64,000 bases of DNA, from assembly GCF_002019605.1 (NCBI RefSeq), contig NZ_KV917368.1, forward strand, positions 651,809 through 715,808. The letters run 5' to 3'. Shown in pieces: positions 18,587-26,823 of this stretch (the first letter of the stretch is position 1; every line of letters starts with the position of its first letter). Below the pieces are notes generated by a model. It ran no database searches and had not been told where the DNA came from. It saw only the letters and a list, made by a program, of their open reading frames with translations. The stretch is from Alkalihalobacterium alkalinitrilicum. Lineage in GTDB: Bacteria; Bacillota; Bacilli; Bacillales; Bacillaceae_F. The translations under genes and the position numbers were made by a program.

Positions 18587-18617
18587 GGAACTGTCAAAAC
18601 AACAGTTCCTCCTTTCC
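18587..18617 (+). terminator. Terminator after the ABC exporter operon
   Basis: A perfect GGAACTGT/ACAGTTCC stem; the pyrimidine tail TCCTTTCC is weak. Confidence 0.55.
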
Positions 18618-18698
18618 ACGCACTAGAGGTCAGGCACCATTATTGCTGTTTCATTTGTTCTTCTCTTTTCATTGAATAAGACAAGAGGAGGTCAATCT

Positions 18699-19163
18699 AT
18701 GGAAAGTCGACAAGTAGAAAAACTTGAAACCCTACTTAAAGAACTTAGGAACACTGTTGATGAGCAGGTTACCAAAAAACTTGAATTGGAAATGTGTCAT
18801 AGAATCGTTGAAAAGGTGAGTTCCTTTTCATCTACGTGTGAAAAATGTGATCAACACTTGATGGATTTGGAAAAACATTTAATCCAACTAAAAGGTGAGC
18901 AAGCGCAGCTTGGAGAAAACGATTTTAAACTTCATAAACAAAAGATAGAAATCATTCGATCTCATCTTATGAAACAACACAAGTTAGTGACCAGTGGGCA
19001 TTATTTGAGTATCTATATGTCTATAGGTACAAGTTTAGGTTTGGTATTTGGACTCGTTATATTTGATAATATTGGACTAGGATTACCACTCGGAATCGGA
19101 ATTGGTGTAGCGATCGGCGCAGGTTTAGATGCAGATGCAAAGAAAAAAGATATGGTCTTGTAA
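18699..19163 (+). CDS. Coiled-coil protein with glycine-rich C-terminal membrane hairpin
   Basis: 154 residues from the ATG at 18699, chosen because AGAGGAGGT lies directly upstream; the frame itself extends to 18672. Residues 5-100 are charged and helical with a CEKC pair, and ~110-150 form two hydrophobic glycine-rich segments (GTSLGLVFGLVIF and GLPLGIGIGVAIGAGL). The C-terminal part resembles the neighbouring broken membrane gene at 19755. No family recognised. Confidence 0.6.
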   Translation: MESRQVEKLETLLKELRNTVDEQVTKKLELEMCHRIVEKVSSFSSTCEKCDQHLMDLEKHLIQLKGEQAQLGENDFKLHKQKIEIIRSHLMKQHKLVTSGHYLSIYMSIGTSLGLVFGLVIFDNIGLGLPLGIGIGVAIGAGLDADAKKKDMVL

Positions 19164-19164
19164 C

Positions 19165-19544
19165 TTATGAGGATGTTAACACCATATCATGCATGGAGTT
19201 CATTAACTCATTTTCGTCCTTTAAAAGTTCGATTTCCTCAAAAACATGAACGGTTATGTAATTCCATGTTGGTACTGCTTTATTCGTCTCATACCAAGAT
19301 GGAGATATATAACAGAGGGCTATGAAAAACAGCTAAAACCGTTTGGTCTGTAATATCGTTCCATTGAGGATTTGCCTTGGCAAAATGTCCATATAAGTAT
19401 GTGTTCTCTTTGTTTAAAGTTAATGTAAATGAGTTGTAAATGGCATTCCGTTGTGTTGAAAAAAAGGTAGCAAAACTATACTTTTTTATAATGTCGTAAA
19501 GTAAGTGCTGAATTGATAACATCAAAATGTGTCGGAATATACAT
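19165..19544 (-). pseudogene. PaiB-family (FMN-binding regulator) gene, broken
   Basis: On the minus strand the ATG at 19544 begins MYIPTHFDV, the hallmark PaiB N-terminus. Further PaiB-like blocks are [38 protein letters not shown] and [16 protein letters not shown]. They lie in three frame segments, so at least two frameshifts are needed, and the frame ends after about 125 residues where the family has about 200. Function was probably FMN-binding repression or a related role. Confidence 0.75.
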
Positions 19545-19754
19545 GAGATGTTTCTACTCTCAAAATTTTTCTTCTTATTACTCTACTAAAGTACAAATTC
19601 TCTCTAAGATCCCTCAATAACCTTCTTAAAATATTCAGGGGAATGCACTTTTGCTTATTGAAGTAAAGGAGCAAGATAGTGGGAGAGTCCAGAATAACCT
19701 TTATTCATCTATCGGGACACTTATCATTTGATTACAATACAAGGAGGTTTTAAC

Positions 19755-20057
19755 ATGGACTTTGTCTGGGCGATTGCACCTCTCGTAATCGTGGGAGGAA
19801 TTGTAATATTTGTAATTTGAAGGCTTCATCACAAATATAAACAAGGTACCTTAGGTAAGAAAAAATCAGAAGATGCTCAATTTATATTAGATAGTTTAAT
19901 ACCACTAGGAATGCTTTCCGGTTGTTCTATCGGAATCATGTTGAGCATGTTTTTTTCCATTCCTCCACTAACTTCCATTAGTTTAGGAGCTGGAATCGGT
20001 TATTTATTTGGCTATTTTACTTATGAAATTTATGGGAAGAAAGCAAACAATTATTAA
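19755..20057 (+). pseudogene. Small membrane protein gene with an in-frame TGA
   Basis: AAGGAGG precedes an ATG that opens a 100-codon frame interrupted only at codon 22 (TGA, 19818-19820, after FVI). The N-terminal helix APLVIVGGIVIFVI, a charged linker and two C-terminal hydrophobic segments (LIPLGMLSGCSIGIMLSMFF and SLGAGIGYLFGYF) are otherwise intact. It is either a recent nonsense mutation or a sequencing error. Confidence 0.65.
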
Positions 20058-20164
20058 CTGGGAGCGATCGTTGAGTAAATGCACGTTTCTATTTCAACTA
20101 AAGCGTTAGTTCAATAAGAAATTAAATAAAGGACCAAACATAATATACATCTAAAAAATGTTGA

Positions 20165-20252
20165 GGGCAAAGTAAGAAATATTATGATAATGAAATACTC
20201 ACCGTAGACGAGGCCATCCCTTTTTTGGAAAAACTGATTAGGGAAAATTATT
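20165..20252 (+). pseudogene. 3' fragment of an unidentified gene
   Basis: The frame reads YYDNEILTVDEAIPFLEKLI and stops. It looks like the C-terminus of a small protein whose start is lost. Confidence 0.3.
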
Positions 20253-20284
20253 AATTTGTCTATTAACAGAAAGAAGGTAATGAA

Positions 20285-20428
20285 ATGGAACTACTATTTT
20301 TAATTTTGATTTTTGCTGGGATTTATGGAGTATATGATGCCATAAGAAAACTTAACAATAATGTCCTTGAACAGACAGAGGAGCTTAAAAAAATACGGGA
20401 AGAACTGAAAGAAACTAGAAACAAGTAG
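20285..20428 (+). CDS. 47-residue membrane-anchored coiled-coil protein
   Basis: A short gene with AAGAAGG before its ATG. An N-terminal membrane helix (LLFLILIFAGIYGVYD) is followed by a charged heptad-like coiled coil (LEQTEELKKIREELKE). This layout is common among small Bacillaceae proteins of unknown role. The fragment at 22796-22900 may be a remnant of a similar protein. Confidence 0.55.
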   Translation: MELLFLILIFAGIYGVYDAIRKLNNNVLEQTEELKKIREELKETRNK

Positions 20429-20515
20429 GTTTTATTGTTGAACAACCGTTTTAACTGCGAACCTTATTAGAGGAGAAAGAAAAAAATCTTAGCATTAGTA
20501 CAGGAGTGATCATCC

Positions 20516-21175
20516 ATGCAAGTTCAAGACTTAACCATTCAATTTAAAATAATGGAGAATAAGGAAAAAGCAAAAGGAATGTCTGCTTATATGAAAAATC
20601 ATTTTGAATTTTTGGGAATTCAGACTCCAGAAAGAAGAAAGATTACTGCCCAATTATTCAAAGAGTGGCAAGTCGGTAAGAATCCTATTAACTGGAAGCT
20701 AATTTTTGATCTTTGGGAGCAGTCCGAGAGGGAGTATCAATATGTTGCGGTTGATTATTTAAAGAAATCCCAGAAACACTTATCTTCTAGTGACTTAACA
20801 CAGGTCAAGGAATTAATAACTTCAAAGTCATGGTGGGATACAGTCGATTTAATTGCAAGTAATGTGGTTGGGTATATTGTTATGAAATTTCCTGAACAAG
20901 TTAAAGTAATGGACCAGTGGATTGAAGATGATAACATGTGGGTAAAAAGGACAGCCATCTTGCATCAACTTTCCTTTAAGGAAAATACGGATGAAGAACG
21001 ATTGTTTTATTATTGTGAAAAGCATGCAAGTGAGACAGAATTTTTTATCGCAAAAGCTATTGGTTGGGCATTAAGACAGTATGGGAAAACCAATCCACAA
21101 GCGGTCATTACTTTTGTTGAAAAAACACCGCTGCAAAACCTTAGCAAACGTGAAGCACTTAAACATTTGAGTTAA
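20516..21175 (+). CDS. DNA alkylation repair protein, AlkD family
   Basis: 219 residues, all-helical HEAT-like repeats. Typical motifs are MSAYMKNHFEFLGIQTPERR (~22-41), SWWDTVDLIASNVVG (~107-121) and MWVKRTAILHQLSFK (~141). AlkD glycosylases remove N3- and N7-alkylated purines without base flipping. The WWDTVD motif contains the catalytic-region Trp and Asp of the family. CAGGAGTGATC precedes the ATG. Monocistronic. Confidence 0.88.
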   Translation: MQVQDLTIQFKIMENKEKAKGMSAYMKNHFEFLGIQTPERRKITAQLFKEWQVGKNPINWKLIFDLWEQSEREYQYVAVDYLKKSQKHLSSSDLTQVKELITSKSWWDTVDLIASNVVGYIVMKFPEQVKVMDQWIEDDNMWVKRTAILHQLSFKENTDEERLFYYCEKHASETEFFIAKAIGWALRQYGKTNPQAVITFVEKTPLQNLSKREALKHLS

Positions 21176-21190
21176 GTAGTTGAGGGGGTA

Positions 21191-21601
21191 ATGTTATTGA
21201 TTATAAACAGTAGTAAGTGGTTTGTTTTAGTAGTAATGTCTGTTGTTGCTCTAGGGATTAGTTATTTCTTATTCTATGGAAATTCTCAAATGACAAAAAG
21301 TATTGGTATGGGAGGAATGATTATAGAAGAAAAACACCACTATATTGAGCCAGGACAATATTTTGAAATGTGGATTATTGGATATAACGCTTATGAAAAG
21401 GAAGAGACTCGTGAGCGTTATAAAATATTCATCGAGGAATCAATGGTTTATAACTTAATTGAAGAGGGCGAAGAATACATGGTTTCCGCTACATCATTTA
21501 GAGAAGATGACGAATTTGGTTATGTTTATAAATTGGAGCAAATAAGTAATCAAGAGGAGTATCAGTTGGCAGGTAAGGGACGTATAAAGGAAGTGCATTA
21601 G
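21191..21601 (+). CDS. Membrane-anchored hypothetical protein
   Basis: 136 residues with one N-terminal membrane helix (~9-30) and an extracytoplasmic beta-rich domain (IEPGQYFEMWIIGYNAYEKE and EGEEYMVSATSFREDDE). GAGGGGG precedes the ATG. It lies 15 bp after alkD, so co-transcription is possible, but no functional link is known. The C-terminal domain may be OB-like (VYKLEQI), which is speculative. Confidence 0.5.
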   Translation: MLLIINSSKWFVLVVMSVVALGISYFLFYGNSQMTKSIGMGGMIIEEKHHYIEPGQYFEMWIIGYNAYEKEETRERYKIFIEESMVYNLIEEGEEYMVSATSFREDDEFGYVYKLEQISNQEEYQLAGKGRIKEVH

Positions 21602-21789
21602 AATGCTGTTAAACAAACGATGCTTCAAGAAATAATACAAGTAACGTAAATGAATACAAATTAATCAGATTTAATGAAAATTTTGAAGAACTAATAAAGA
21701 CACTGCAAGAAAAATGATGATGTGGGAGAATAACCTTTAATTGAGATTGTTGCTGAATGTCAAACGCCTTTTCTTATTAAAGTAAAAGA

Positions 21790-21850
21790 AGCGTTCCTGG
21801 AATAATGAACGCTTTTGCTATGTCAATAAAAAGGAAATTAATGTTAAACT
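21790..21850 (+). repeat. GCGTTC...GAACGC hairpin plus GGAAATTAATGTTAAA, partial repeat copy
   Basis: A shorter member of the family at 13109 and 22590. The stretch 21602-21789 also holds a 30-codon C-terminal gene fragment ending FEELIKTLQEK. No complete gene is present between 21602 and 21880. Confidence 0.5.
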
Positions 21851-21880
21851 AAAGATGAAGTTTAGCGAAAAGTCCTTATT

Positions 21881-22492
21881 TTACGAATTGCTTAACTTTG
21901 GAAATTGCTTTCTCCTACTTATGTAATGAGCAAATAAGTAAATGCCAATTTGTATGGGTACAGAATAGCTATATTTCCATTTTAATGTTTGATAAATTTG
22001 AATCCATTCAAAAAAGGGTTCAGCTAAATATGAAGTGATTAATGCAAACGAGATTGCTTTAATCACTGGGCTAAATCTTGGCTTGATTTGTAACAAGATT
22101 ATTATTGCAACTGGCATTAGGCAAATATCCCAAGGGACATAGGTAGGAAGGATAGGAATTACACTAAATCTGTAATGCCAGAAGCCTAGTTGGTCTCCTA
22201 AAACGTCAAGCATAACAGAAATAACCATAACAGTAACCCCAGCATATAATAAGCGGTCACTACTTTTCTTATCCCTCACAATAAACCAAATAATCCAAGG
22301 AACAATGCTTAATCCAATTCCTAACCACCAAAGACCAGAGAAAAGTACATAGTCTAACCAAATTTGTATTTTTTGTTGAATCAGTTCATGAATTTGATTA
22401 ACATTTTCATCAATGGCTTTAATAACTATTTCTTTCTCTTCTATTTCTACCACAACAACTACACCCTCATAATGTACTTTGGAAATTTTCAA
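21881..22492 (-). CDS. CBO0543-family membrane protein
   Basis: 203 residues from a TTG start. After a soluble N-terminus (~1-45) come five hydrophobic segments with the characteristic LSIVPWIIWFIVRDKKSSDRLLYAG, MLDVLGDQLGFWHY and PTYVPWDICLMPVAIIILLQ motifs of the CBO0543 family common in Bacillaceae. Function unknown. It is the first of three related membrane genes within 2.5 kb (see 23147 and 23747), all in different states of preservation. Confidence 0.75.
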   Translation of the reverse strand: MKISKVHYEGVVVVVEIEEKEIVIKAIDENVNQIHELIQQKIQIWLDYVLFSGLWWLGIGLSIVPWIIWFIVRDKKSSDRLLYAGVTVMVISVMLDVLGDQLGFWHYRFSVIPILPTYVPWDICLMPVAIIILLQIKPRFSPVIKAISFALITSYLAEPFFEWIQIYQTLKWKYSYSVPIQIGIYLFAHYISRRKQFPKLSNS

Positions 22493-22589
22493 TTCCTAGT
22501 GTGCTTTACCCTCGTTTAATAATCTAGGGTTAGTATATATAAGAATCTTTGGTATTAGTCACATTTACCTAATAAACTTCAACTAAATG

Positions 22590-22687
22590 GTGTTCTGAAA
22601 TAAAACAGGGATGCATTTTCTTTTTGTGACTCAAAGAAGGAAATTAATGTTAAAATCTAGATAACCATTATTTAAGTAACTGAGCAG
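22590..22687 (+). repeat. 97-bp direct repeat, copy 2
   Basis: Nearly identical to 13109-13206 from TTCTGAAATAAA to AAGTAACTGAGCAG. It lies in the 300-bp gap before the broken coiled-coil gene; the gap holds nothing else recognised. Confidence 0.75.
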
Positions 22688-22795
22688 GAAAGTTAATGTT
22701 AAGTATTTTTTCAAATATCTAGCAGGATAAAAAGGTGAAATAGATAATTAGGAGGCTAACACTGGAAGTTTTATATTATTGAATATGCAGAACAG

Positions 22796-22900
22796 ATGGA
22801 GGTGGAAAAAGAAAAGTTGCTTAATGAACACGAGAAAATGAAAGAAGATATCCAAAGACTATCTTTTGAGGTAGATGAATTGAAATCAAAAAATGATTAG
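22796..22900 (+). pseudogene. Remnant of a small coiled-coil protein gene
   Basis: 34 codons encoding MEVEKEKLLNEHEKMKEDIQ and a further charged helix. A good ribosome site (TTAGGAGG) lies about 45 bp upstream but is followed by CTG rather than ATG and by an early stop. This suggests a lost start and a missing membrane anchor. Confidence 0.35.
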
Positions 22901-23146
22901 ATCCTTCTAGTGCTAACGAGCAGTTTACTTCAATAACAACTATATTTCATTTGTTAAGCTATCGGTTTTGGTGTGGGTGAAGGTATACGCTCTTTGCTAA
23001 GGGGAAGAGAGTTTGGTTTAATACAAAAAGTGTTTTGTTATGGTAGCTAAATATGTCTGTGACCGCTTAAATAAATGGATTATTTTATTATTTCTGGACA
23101 CTTTAAAAAATAATAAAACAACACTAATCGAGGGTAGAGTTCACTT

Positions 23147-23649
23147 ATGGCATCAAGACGGCACGTATTATTCAATCTAACTATAATTGTTATTCTATGG
23201 TTATCAATATTATTTTTAGGTAAGCGTAATATCAAACGATATTCTTTAGCAAGTATTATTATAGGTATTTTTGAAATTATAAATCATATATATGGTCACC
23301 TACGGAAGTGGTGGAGTTTTTATGACAAGCCAAAATCATTTACCAGGGATAAACTTCCTTTTGACATTAGTCCTTACATGCCCCTTTCGAGTGGATACTA
23401 AAATTTTCGTATGGAAACTTTAAAAAATTTGTATTACTTAATGCTTTTGCTAATGGATTTTTTGCGTTTCTTTTCATGCCTTATCTGAAAAAGATTAAAA
23501 TCGTTCGATTAAATCGATTAAATTATTTTCAATACTTTATATATATACACTATAAAGCGTATTTTTTATATGGAGTACAGTATTTGTTAGAAAAGGTACG
23601 GTATACTGATAATGGATTAAAAGCCTACACAACTAATGGAGAGCGATAG
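23147..23649 (+). pseudogene. CBO0543-like membrane protein gene, frameshifted
   Basis: The ATG frame gives 84 residues with two hydrophobic helices (VLFNLTIIVILWLSILFLG) and ends in PYMPLSSGY. From about 23390 the +2 frame continues as WILKFSYGNFKKFVLLNAFA, LKKIKIVRLNRLNYFQYF and YKAYFLYGVQYLLEKV to a stop at 23649. A single frameshift near 23395 would restore one protein of about 167 residues. It carries the WILK.SYG pattern of this membrane family. Confidence 0.7.
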
Positions 23650-23746
23650 CGTAATGCAGTTATCGCTTGTTCTGCTAACGAAGGAGTCTTCAATAACGCG
23701 AATATTAATGAAATATCTACAAATGCTGTTATATAGGTGATGTTTT

Positions 23747-24184
23747 GTGTGGTTGAATATATGGAGTGGGCTTATTATACCAGTAGTTTTGGGAATGCGG
23801 TTGTTTAAAAGAAATAAGGAATTAGTTTTGAAAATATTTCCCTTCGTGTGGGCTTTATCAACCCTTGTTAATTTATGGGGTAATCATAATAGACTTTGGA
23901 TGGTGAAACCCAAATTAAAAAAGAGGCAATACCTAACAAAAATACCTTTTATTCTAGGATTATATCCGACTTTAAGCGTTTTAATGGTCTATTTAATAAA
24001 AAAAAGAAAGAATAAACTTTGGATTATAACTTTTTCCCTAACAACGTTTGCTGAATTTTGTATGTTGGTCTTTCGATGGGTAAGGTACGAGAATGGTTGG
24101 AACATAACAAAGACATTTTTCTCATATCTAATACCTTATTATTTAGCTTATAGATATTATGCTTGGGTAGGTTCTGATGTGTAA
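23747..24184 (+). CDS. CBO0543-like membrane protein
   Basis: 145 residues from a GTG or ATG-like start near 23747, with four to five hydrophobic segments. The motifs IPFILGLYPTLSVLMVYL and YENGWNITKTFFSYLIPYYLAYRYY resemble Bacillaceae membrane proteins of the CBO0543 type. A GCTAACGAAGGAG motif and an AGCGATAGCG...CGCT hairpin lie in the gap upstream (23641-23690). Function unknown. Confidence 0.6.
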   Translation: MWLNIWSGLIIPVVLGMRLFKRNKELVLKIFPFVWALSTLVNLWGNHNRLWMVKPKLKKRQYLTKIPFILGLYPTLSVLMVYLIKKRKNKLWIITFSLTTFAEFCMLVFRWVRYENGWNITKTFFSYLIPYYLAYRYYAWVGSDV

Positions 24185-24664
24185 TTCTTGATAAACTTCT
24201 GGAGCGATTGTTATATCTTGTGAAAGGTAATCTTCGACTAATGGGTGCGTTTCTGAAATAGGGAACGCTTTTGTTATGTAAAAAAAGATTAATCTAAAGC
24301 TAAAGATCAGGTTGTTAAATGAGCTTATGTAAAATAATCAATTATCAACGTATACGGCTATCTTTTATTTAATGGCTACAGATAGAGATACCTATCTGCA
24401 ATTTTAGGGATTATTATTGGTAGCGGAAGTATAAATAGGCTATATAAACTCAAAACAAATACATAGTTATTTGGTCAGTTTAACGGCGAGCAACATCAAA
24501 AATTTCTAACGATGAACTTGGTTACTTATTTAACTAAGTCCTTTTACTAGACTCAAAATAATATCTGTGTGTATTGGTTGATAATGTTAAAATTTACGTA
24601 TCCAGTAACGAATTTGAAGAAGTATTAAAGTTATTTCATAAAAATGAGGGGGACTTTTAATTAA
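24185..24664. other. Intergenic region with decayed small genes
   Basis: It holds a GCGTTTCTGAAATAGGGAACGC hairpin at 24246 (related to the 13109 repeat) and a TTTAACGGCGAGCAA motif near 24479. A gene tail reading NVKIYVSSNEFEEVLKLFHK is visible at about 24584-24660. No intact gene is seen. Confidence 0.4.
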
Positions 24665-24919
24665 ATGAATAAATTGAAATGGTTCTTGTATTTGAGTGGA
24701 GCCTCGTTAATTGTCATTCCAACATCTGTAGTTCTAATGTCTGAAGATGTTACATTCAGTGCAACTTTAAGTAATACAGTAATAAGCTCAGCAATTATAT
24801 TAGTCATACTTGGGAAAATGATTACAATATTAGAAAAGAGAAAAGTAAACAAAAGTTTTGTACCAGATATCGGAGCAGTTATCGGATTATTTATCGTATT
24901 AGTCCTCAGGCTTATTTAA
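24665..24919 (+). CDS. Small three-helix membrane protein
   Basis: 84 residues with hydrophobic segments ~8-24, ~33-52 and ~68-83. GAGGGGGAC lies 11 bp before the ATG, inside the end of the preceding gene remnant. No family recognised. It is followed by the TTTAACGGACGGGGG sequence at the left edge of the mcrC-fragment duplication. Confidence 0.5.
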   Translation: MNKLKWFLYLSGASLIVIPTSVVLMSEDVTFSATLSNTVISSAIILVILGKMITILEKRKVNKSFVPDIGAVIGLFIVLVLRLI

Positions 24920-25000
24920 CGAAAAAAAAGGTTGTTTCATAATATCTTTTTAACGGACGGGGGGCGTTTGTATAGGAGCTGTTTCAAAGGCAGTTTCTTG

Positions 25001-25198
25001 TCTTCTTATTTGTTAAATGTGCAAACACAAGAAGAACCTGGGTACCAGAAGTTGGAAGGGATGTTACTTTATCCAACTGTGCAGCAGAATGTAACTTTAT
25101 CATATAACTTTCATGGGCACCCATTGAGTATTAAGACGATTAATTTAAATCAAGACTGGGAGCTGATTCATCGAGATTTGTTGTTAATGATTGAATGA
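25001..25198 (+). pseudogene. mcrC: 3' fragment of mcrC (duplicate)
   Basis: It encodes the last ~65 residues of McrC (NVQTQEEPGY ... DWELIHRDLLLMI) without the catalytic PD-(D/E)XK part. An 88-codon frame from 24932 is a chance fusion of unrelated upstream sequence with this tail. Confidence 0.8.
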
Positions 25199-25276
25199 AT
25201 CTCGGGATATAGAAAAAGGTCCTACAAGTAGGGAATGATAAAAGCAGTAGAATTTGAGCGTAAGAAGGAGTGCACC

Positions 25277-26284
25277 ATGCTAATTCCTGTAAATATTAAT
25301 CAACACGGTATACATGATAGTGAGTCCGAATTAAAAAAATTAACCTTTAAAGAACTGGGGATTAAGGAAAACGATATCGAAAATTTTTTGAAGCACAACT
25401 TAGATTTATTAGTGGGTGATGAGGAAAGTCTTTTAATTGTAGGCCAGCAAGTTCGAAACAAGCAAAATGGTAGAAGTGACTTAGTGGCGGTAGATGAAAA
25501 AGGAAATCTGGTGTTAATTGAAATTAAAAGAGACGTTGAAGACATACGTAATCGAAAAGAACCGTTCGAAATTCAAGCCATTCGATATGCAGCGAATTAC
25601 GCTAAAATTCAATCAAAGGATCAATTAGTCAATGATGTTTTTGTTCCTTATTTAGAAAAGCAAAAGGGAACGAGTGACTCGGTGTTAACGACGTCAGAAA
25701 GAGCGAGAAGAATTTTAACCAATTTTCTCGTGCAAAACGAAGCTGGTCAGGCTTTTAACCGTAAACAACGAATGATCCTCGTAGCATCTGAATTTGATGA
25801 ACAAACTTTGTCGGCATGTGCGTGGTTAATAAGCAACGGGGTTGATATAAGTTGTTTTACGATTGAGCCTGTAAAGTTAAATGAGCAGTATTTATTAGAT
25901 ATCACAAAAGTACTACCAGTACCACACCTCGAAGATTTCTATGTGGAAGTTCAAGAAAACCATAAAGTCAGAAAATCAACGAACTCAATGTCAACAAACA
26001 CCCCAAAACAATTCCTACCACGGATGAATAAGTTGTTTGATTGGGGTTTACTTCGTGCAGGTGATGAAATCATTATCAAAAATTTTGAAGATTCTTCTGC
26101 CATTGCGCTAAATGAAAAGGAAGTCGAATATCAAGGAAAAACAATGTCCTATAACCAATGGGGACAAACCGTTACGAGCTGGAGCTCAATCAACATCTAT
26201 GAATGGACCATCCCAGTCGGTCAGACGAAAACGTTACATGATTTGAGATTAGAGAAGATGAGGACGGAAGAAGAAGAGATATAA
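25277..26284 (+). CDS. NucS/DUF91-like PD-(D/E)XK nuclease (copy 1)
   Basis: 335 residues. The conserved core GRSDLVAVDEKGNLVLIEIKRD (~65-86) carries the Asp and the E-x-K of the PD-(D/E)XK fold, as in NucS/RecB-like nucleases. A winged-helix-like C-terminal region (~250-335) is rich in aromatic residues. The ATG at 25277 is chosen over 25235 because AAGGAG precedes it and copy 2 starts at the same residue. It is about 95% identical to 56078-57085 and looks intact, although it is away from its mcrBC partners. Confidence 0.7.
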   Translation: MLIPVNINQHGIHDSESELKKLTFKELGIKENDIENFLKHNLDLLVGDEESLLIVGQQVRNKQNGRSDLVAVDEKGNLVLIEIKRDVEDIRNRKEPFEIQAIRYAANYAKIQSKDQLVNDVFVPYLEKQKGTSDSVLTTSERARRILTNFLVQNEAGQAFNRKQRMILVASEFDEQTLSACAWLISNGVDISCFTIEPVKLNEQYLLDITKVLPVPHLEDFYVEVQENHKVRKSTNSMSTNTPKQFLPRMNKLFDWGLLRAGDEIIIKNFEDSSAIALNEKEVEYQGKTMSYNQWGQTVTSWSSINIYEWTIPVGQTKTLHDLRLEKMRTEEEEI

Positions 26285-26392
26285 TAAACTAGGTATTATG
26301 TTTCGAAATTTTTTATATACTGGCGAAGCTATTAAGCGAACTCGTTCCAGCAAACTGGAACATCGGGGAAATTTGAAGAAGGTTGAACCTTG

Positions 26393-26563
26393 TTAAAAGA
26401 AAAGTATAATCCTGATGGCTACAATATCGGAATCAATTGTGGAGAAACTGCGGGATATAGGACTTTCCATGTACATGTTTACTAAATTCCTTGCTATGAT
26501 GGAGATATGGAAAATCCACGTGATGGAGTTCGAGGGGTTATTCCAGAAAAGAGGGTTTATTAA
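26393..26563 (+). pseudogene. HIT-family hydrolase gene fragment
   Basis: The frame reads NPDGYNIGINCGETAG, then FHVHVY*IPCYDGDMENP, then GVRGVIPEKRVY and a stop. This matches the HIT motif region (HxHxH) of nucleotide hydrolases, but one His is replaced by Tyr, a TAA interrupts right after it, and both ends are missing. Confidence 0.7.
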
Positions 26564-26695
26564 AAGAAAGCTTTTACATAGTAAAAATTTGTAGGACTGT
26601 CCATTTATTCGAGTTTTAGTGTTTTTGAATCCCAAACATATTCTGCATATCCTCATCATTAGAAATAGTGCCTTCTAAGTCAACTTCCCCAAATC

Positions 26696-26716
26696 GACAA
26701 GTCACAGTGACTTGTC
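26696..26716. repeat. Perfect 21-bp palindrome GACAAGTCAC-A-GTGACTTGTC
   Basis: It contains the GTCAC-N-GTGAC core that also ends the repeats at 1396/2803, 36134 and 36580. It lies in a gene-free gap (26564-26823) convergent with the LRR gene and may be a terminal part of the dispersed element. Confidence 0.6.
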
Positions 26717-26823
26717 TGGTTTAGGTACTTTTTGAATTCTAACAGTGACAAATATGACCGTACATCATAAGAAGTAATCTTTAAGTCTATGAGCAATTCT
26801 CATTATTAAAATTTGTATGTATT

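Larger units (their letters stand above)
25001..26284 (+). repeat. Direct duplication of the mcrC-3'/NucS-like segment (derived copy)
   Basis: It matches 55803-57085 throughout at high identity, including the intergenic GTCCTACAAGTAGGG element, in the same orientation about 31 kb away. The left edge breaks inside mcrC and the right edge is at the nuclease stop codon. The parent is the intact locus at 55-57 kb. Confidence 0.9.

Noticed and set aside
24932-25198. 88-codon frame as an independent gene
   Set aside because: Only the last 65 codons are real sequence, the tail of a duplicated mcrC; the rest is a chance extension.
26393-26659. 88-codon minus-strand frame at 26393-26659
   Set aside because: It is antisense to the HIT-family fragment and has no ribosome site.
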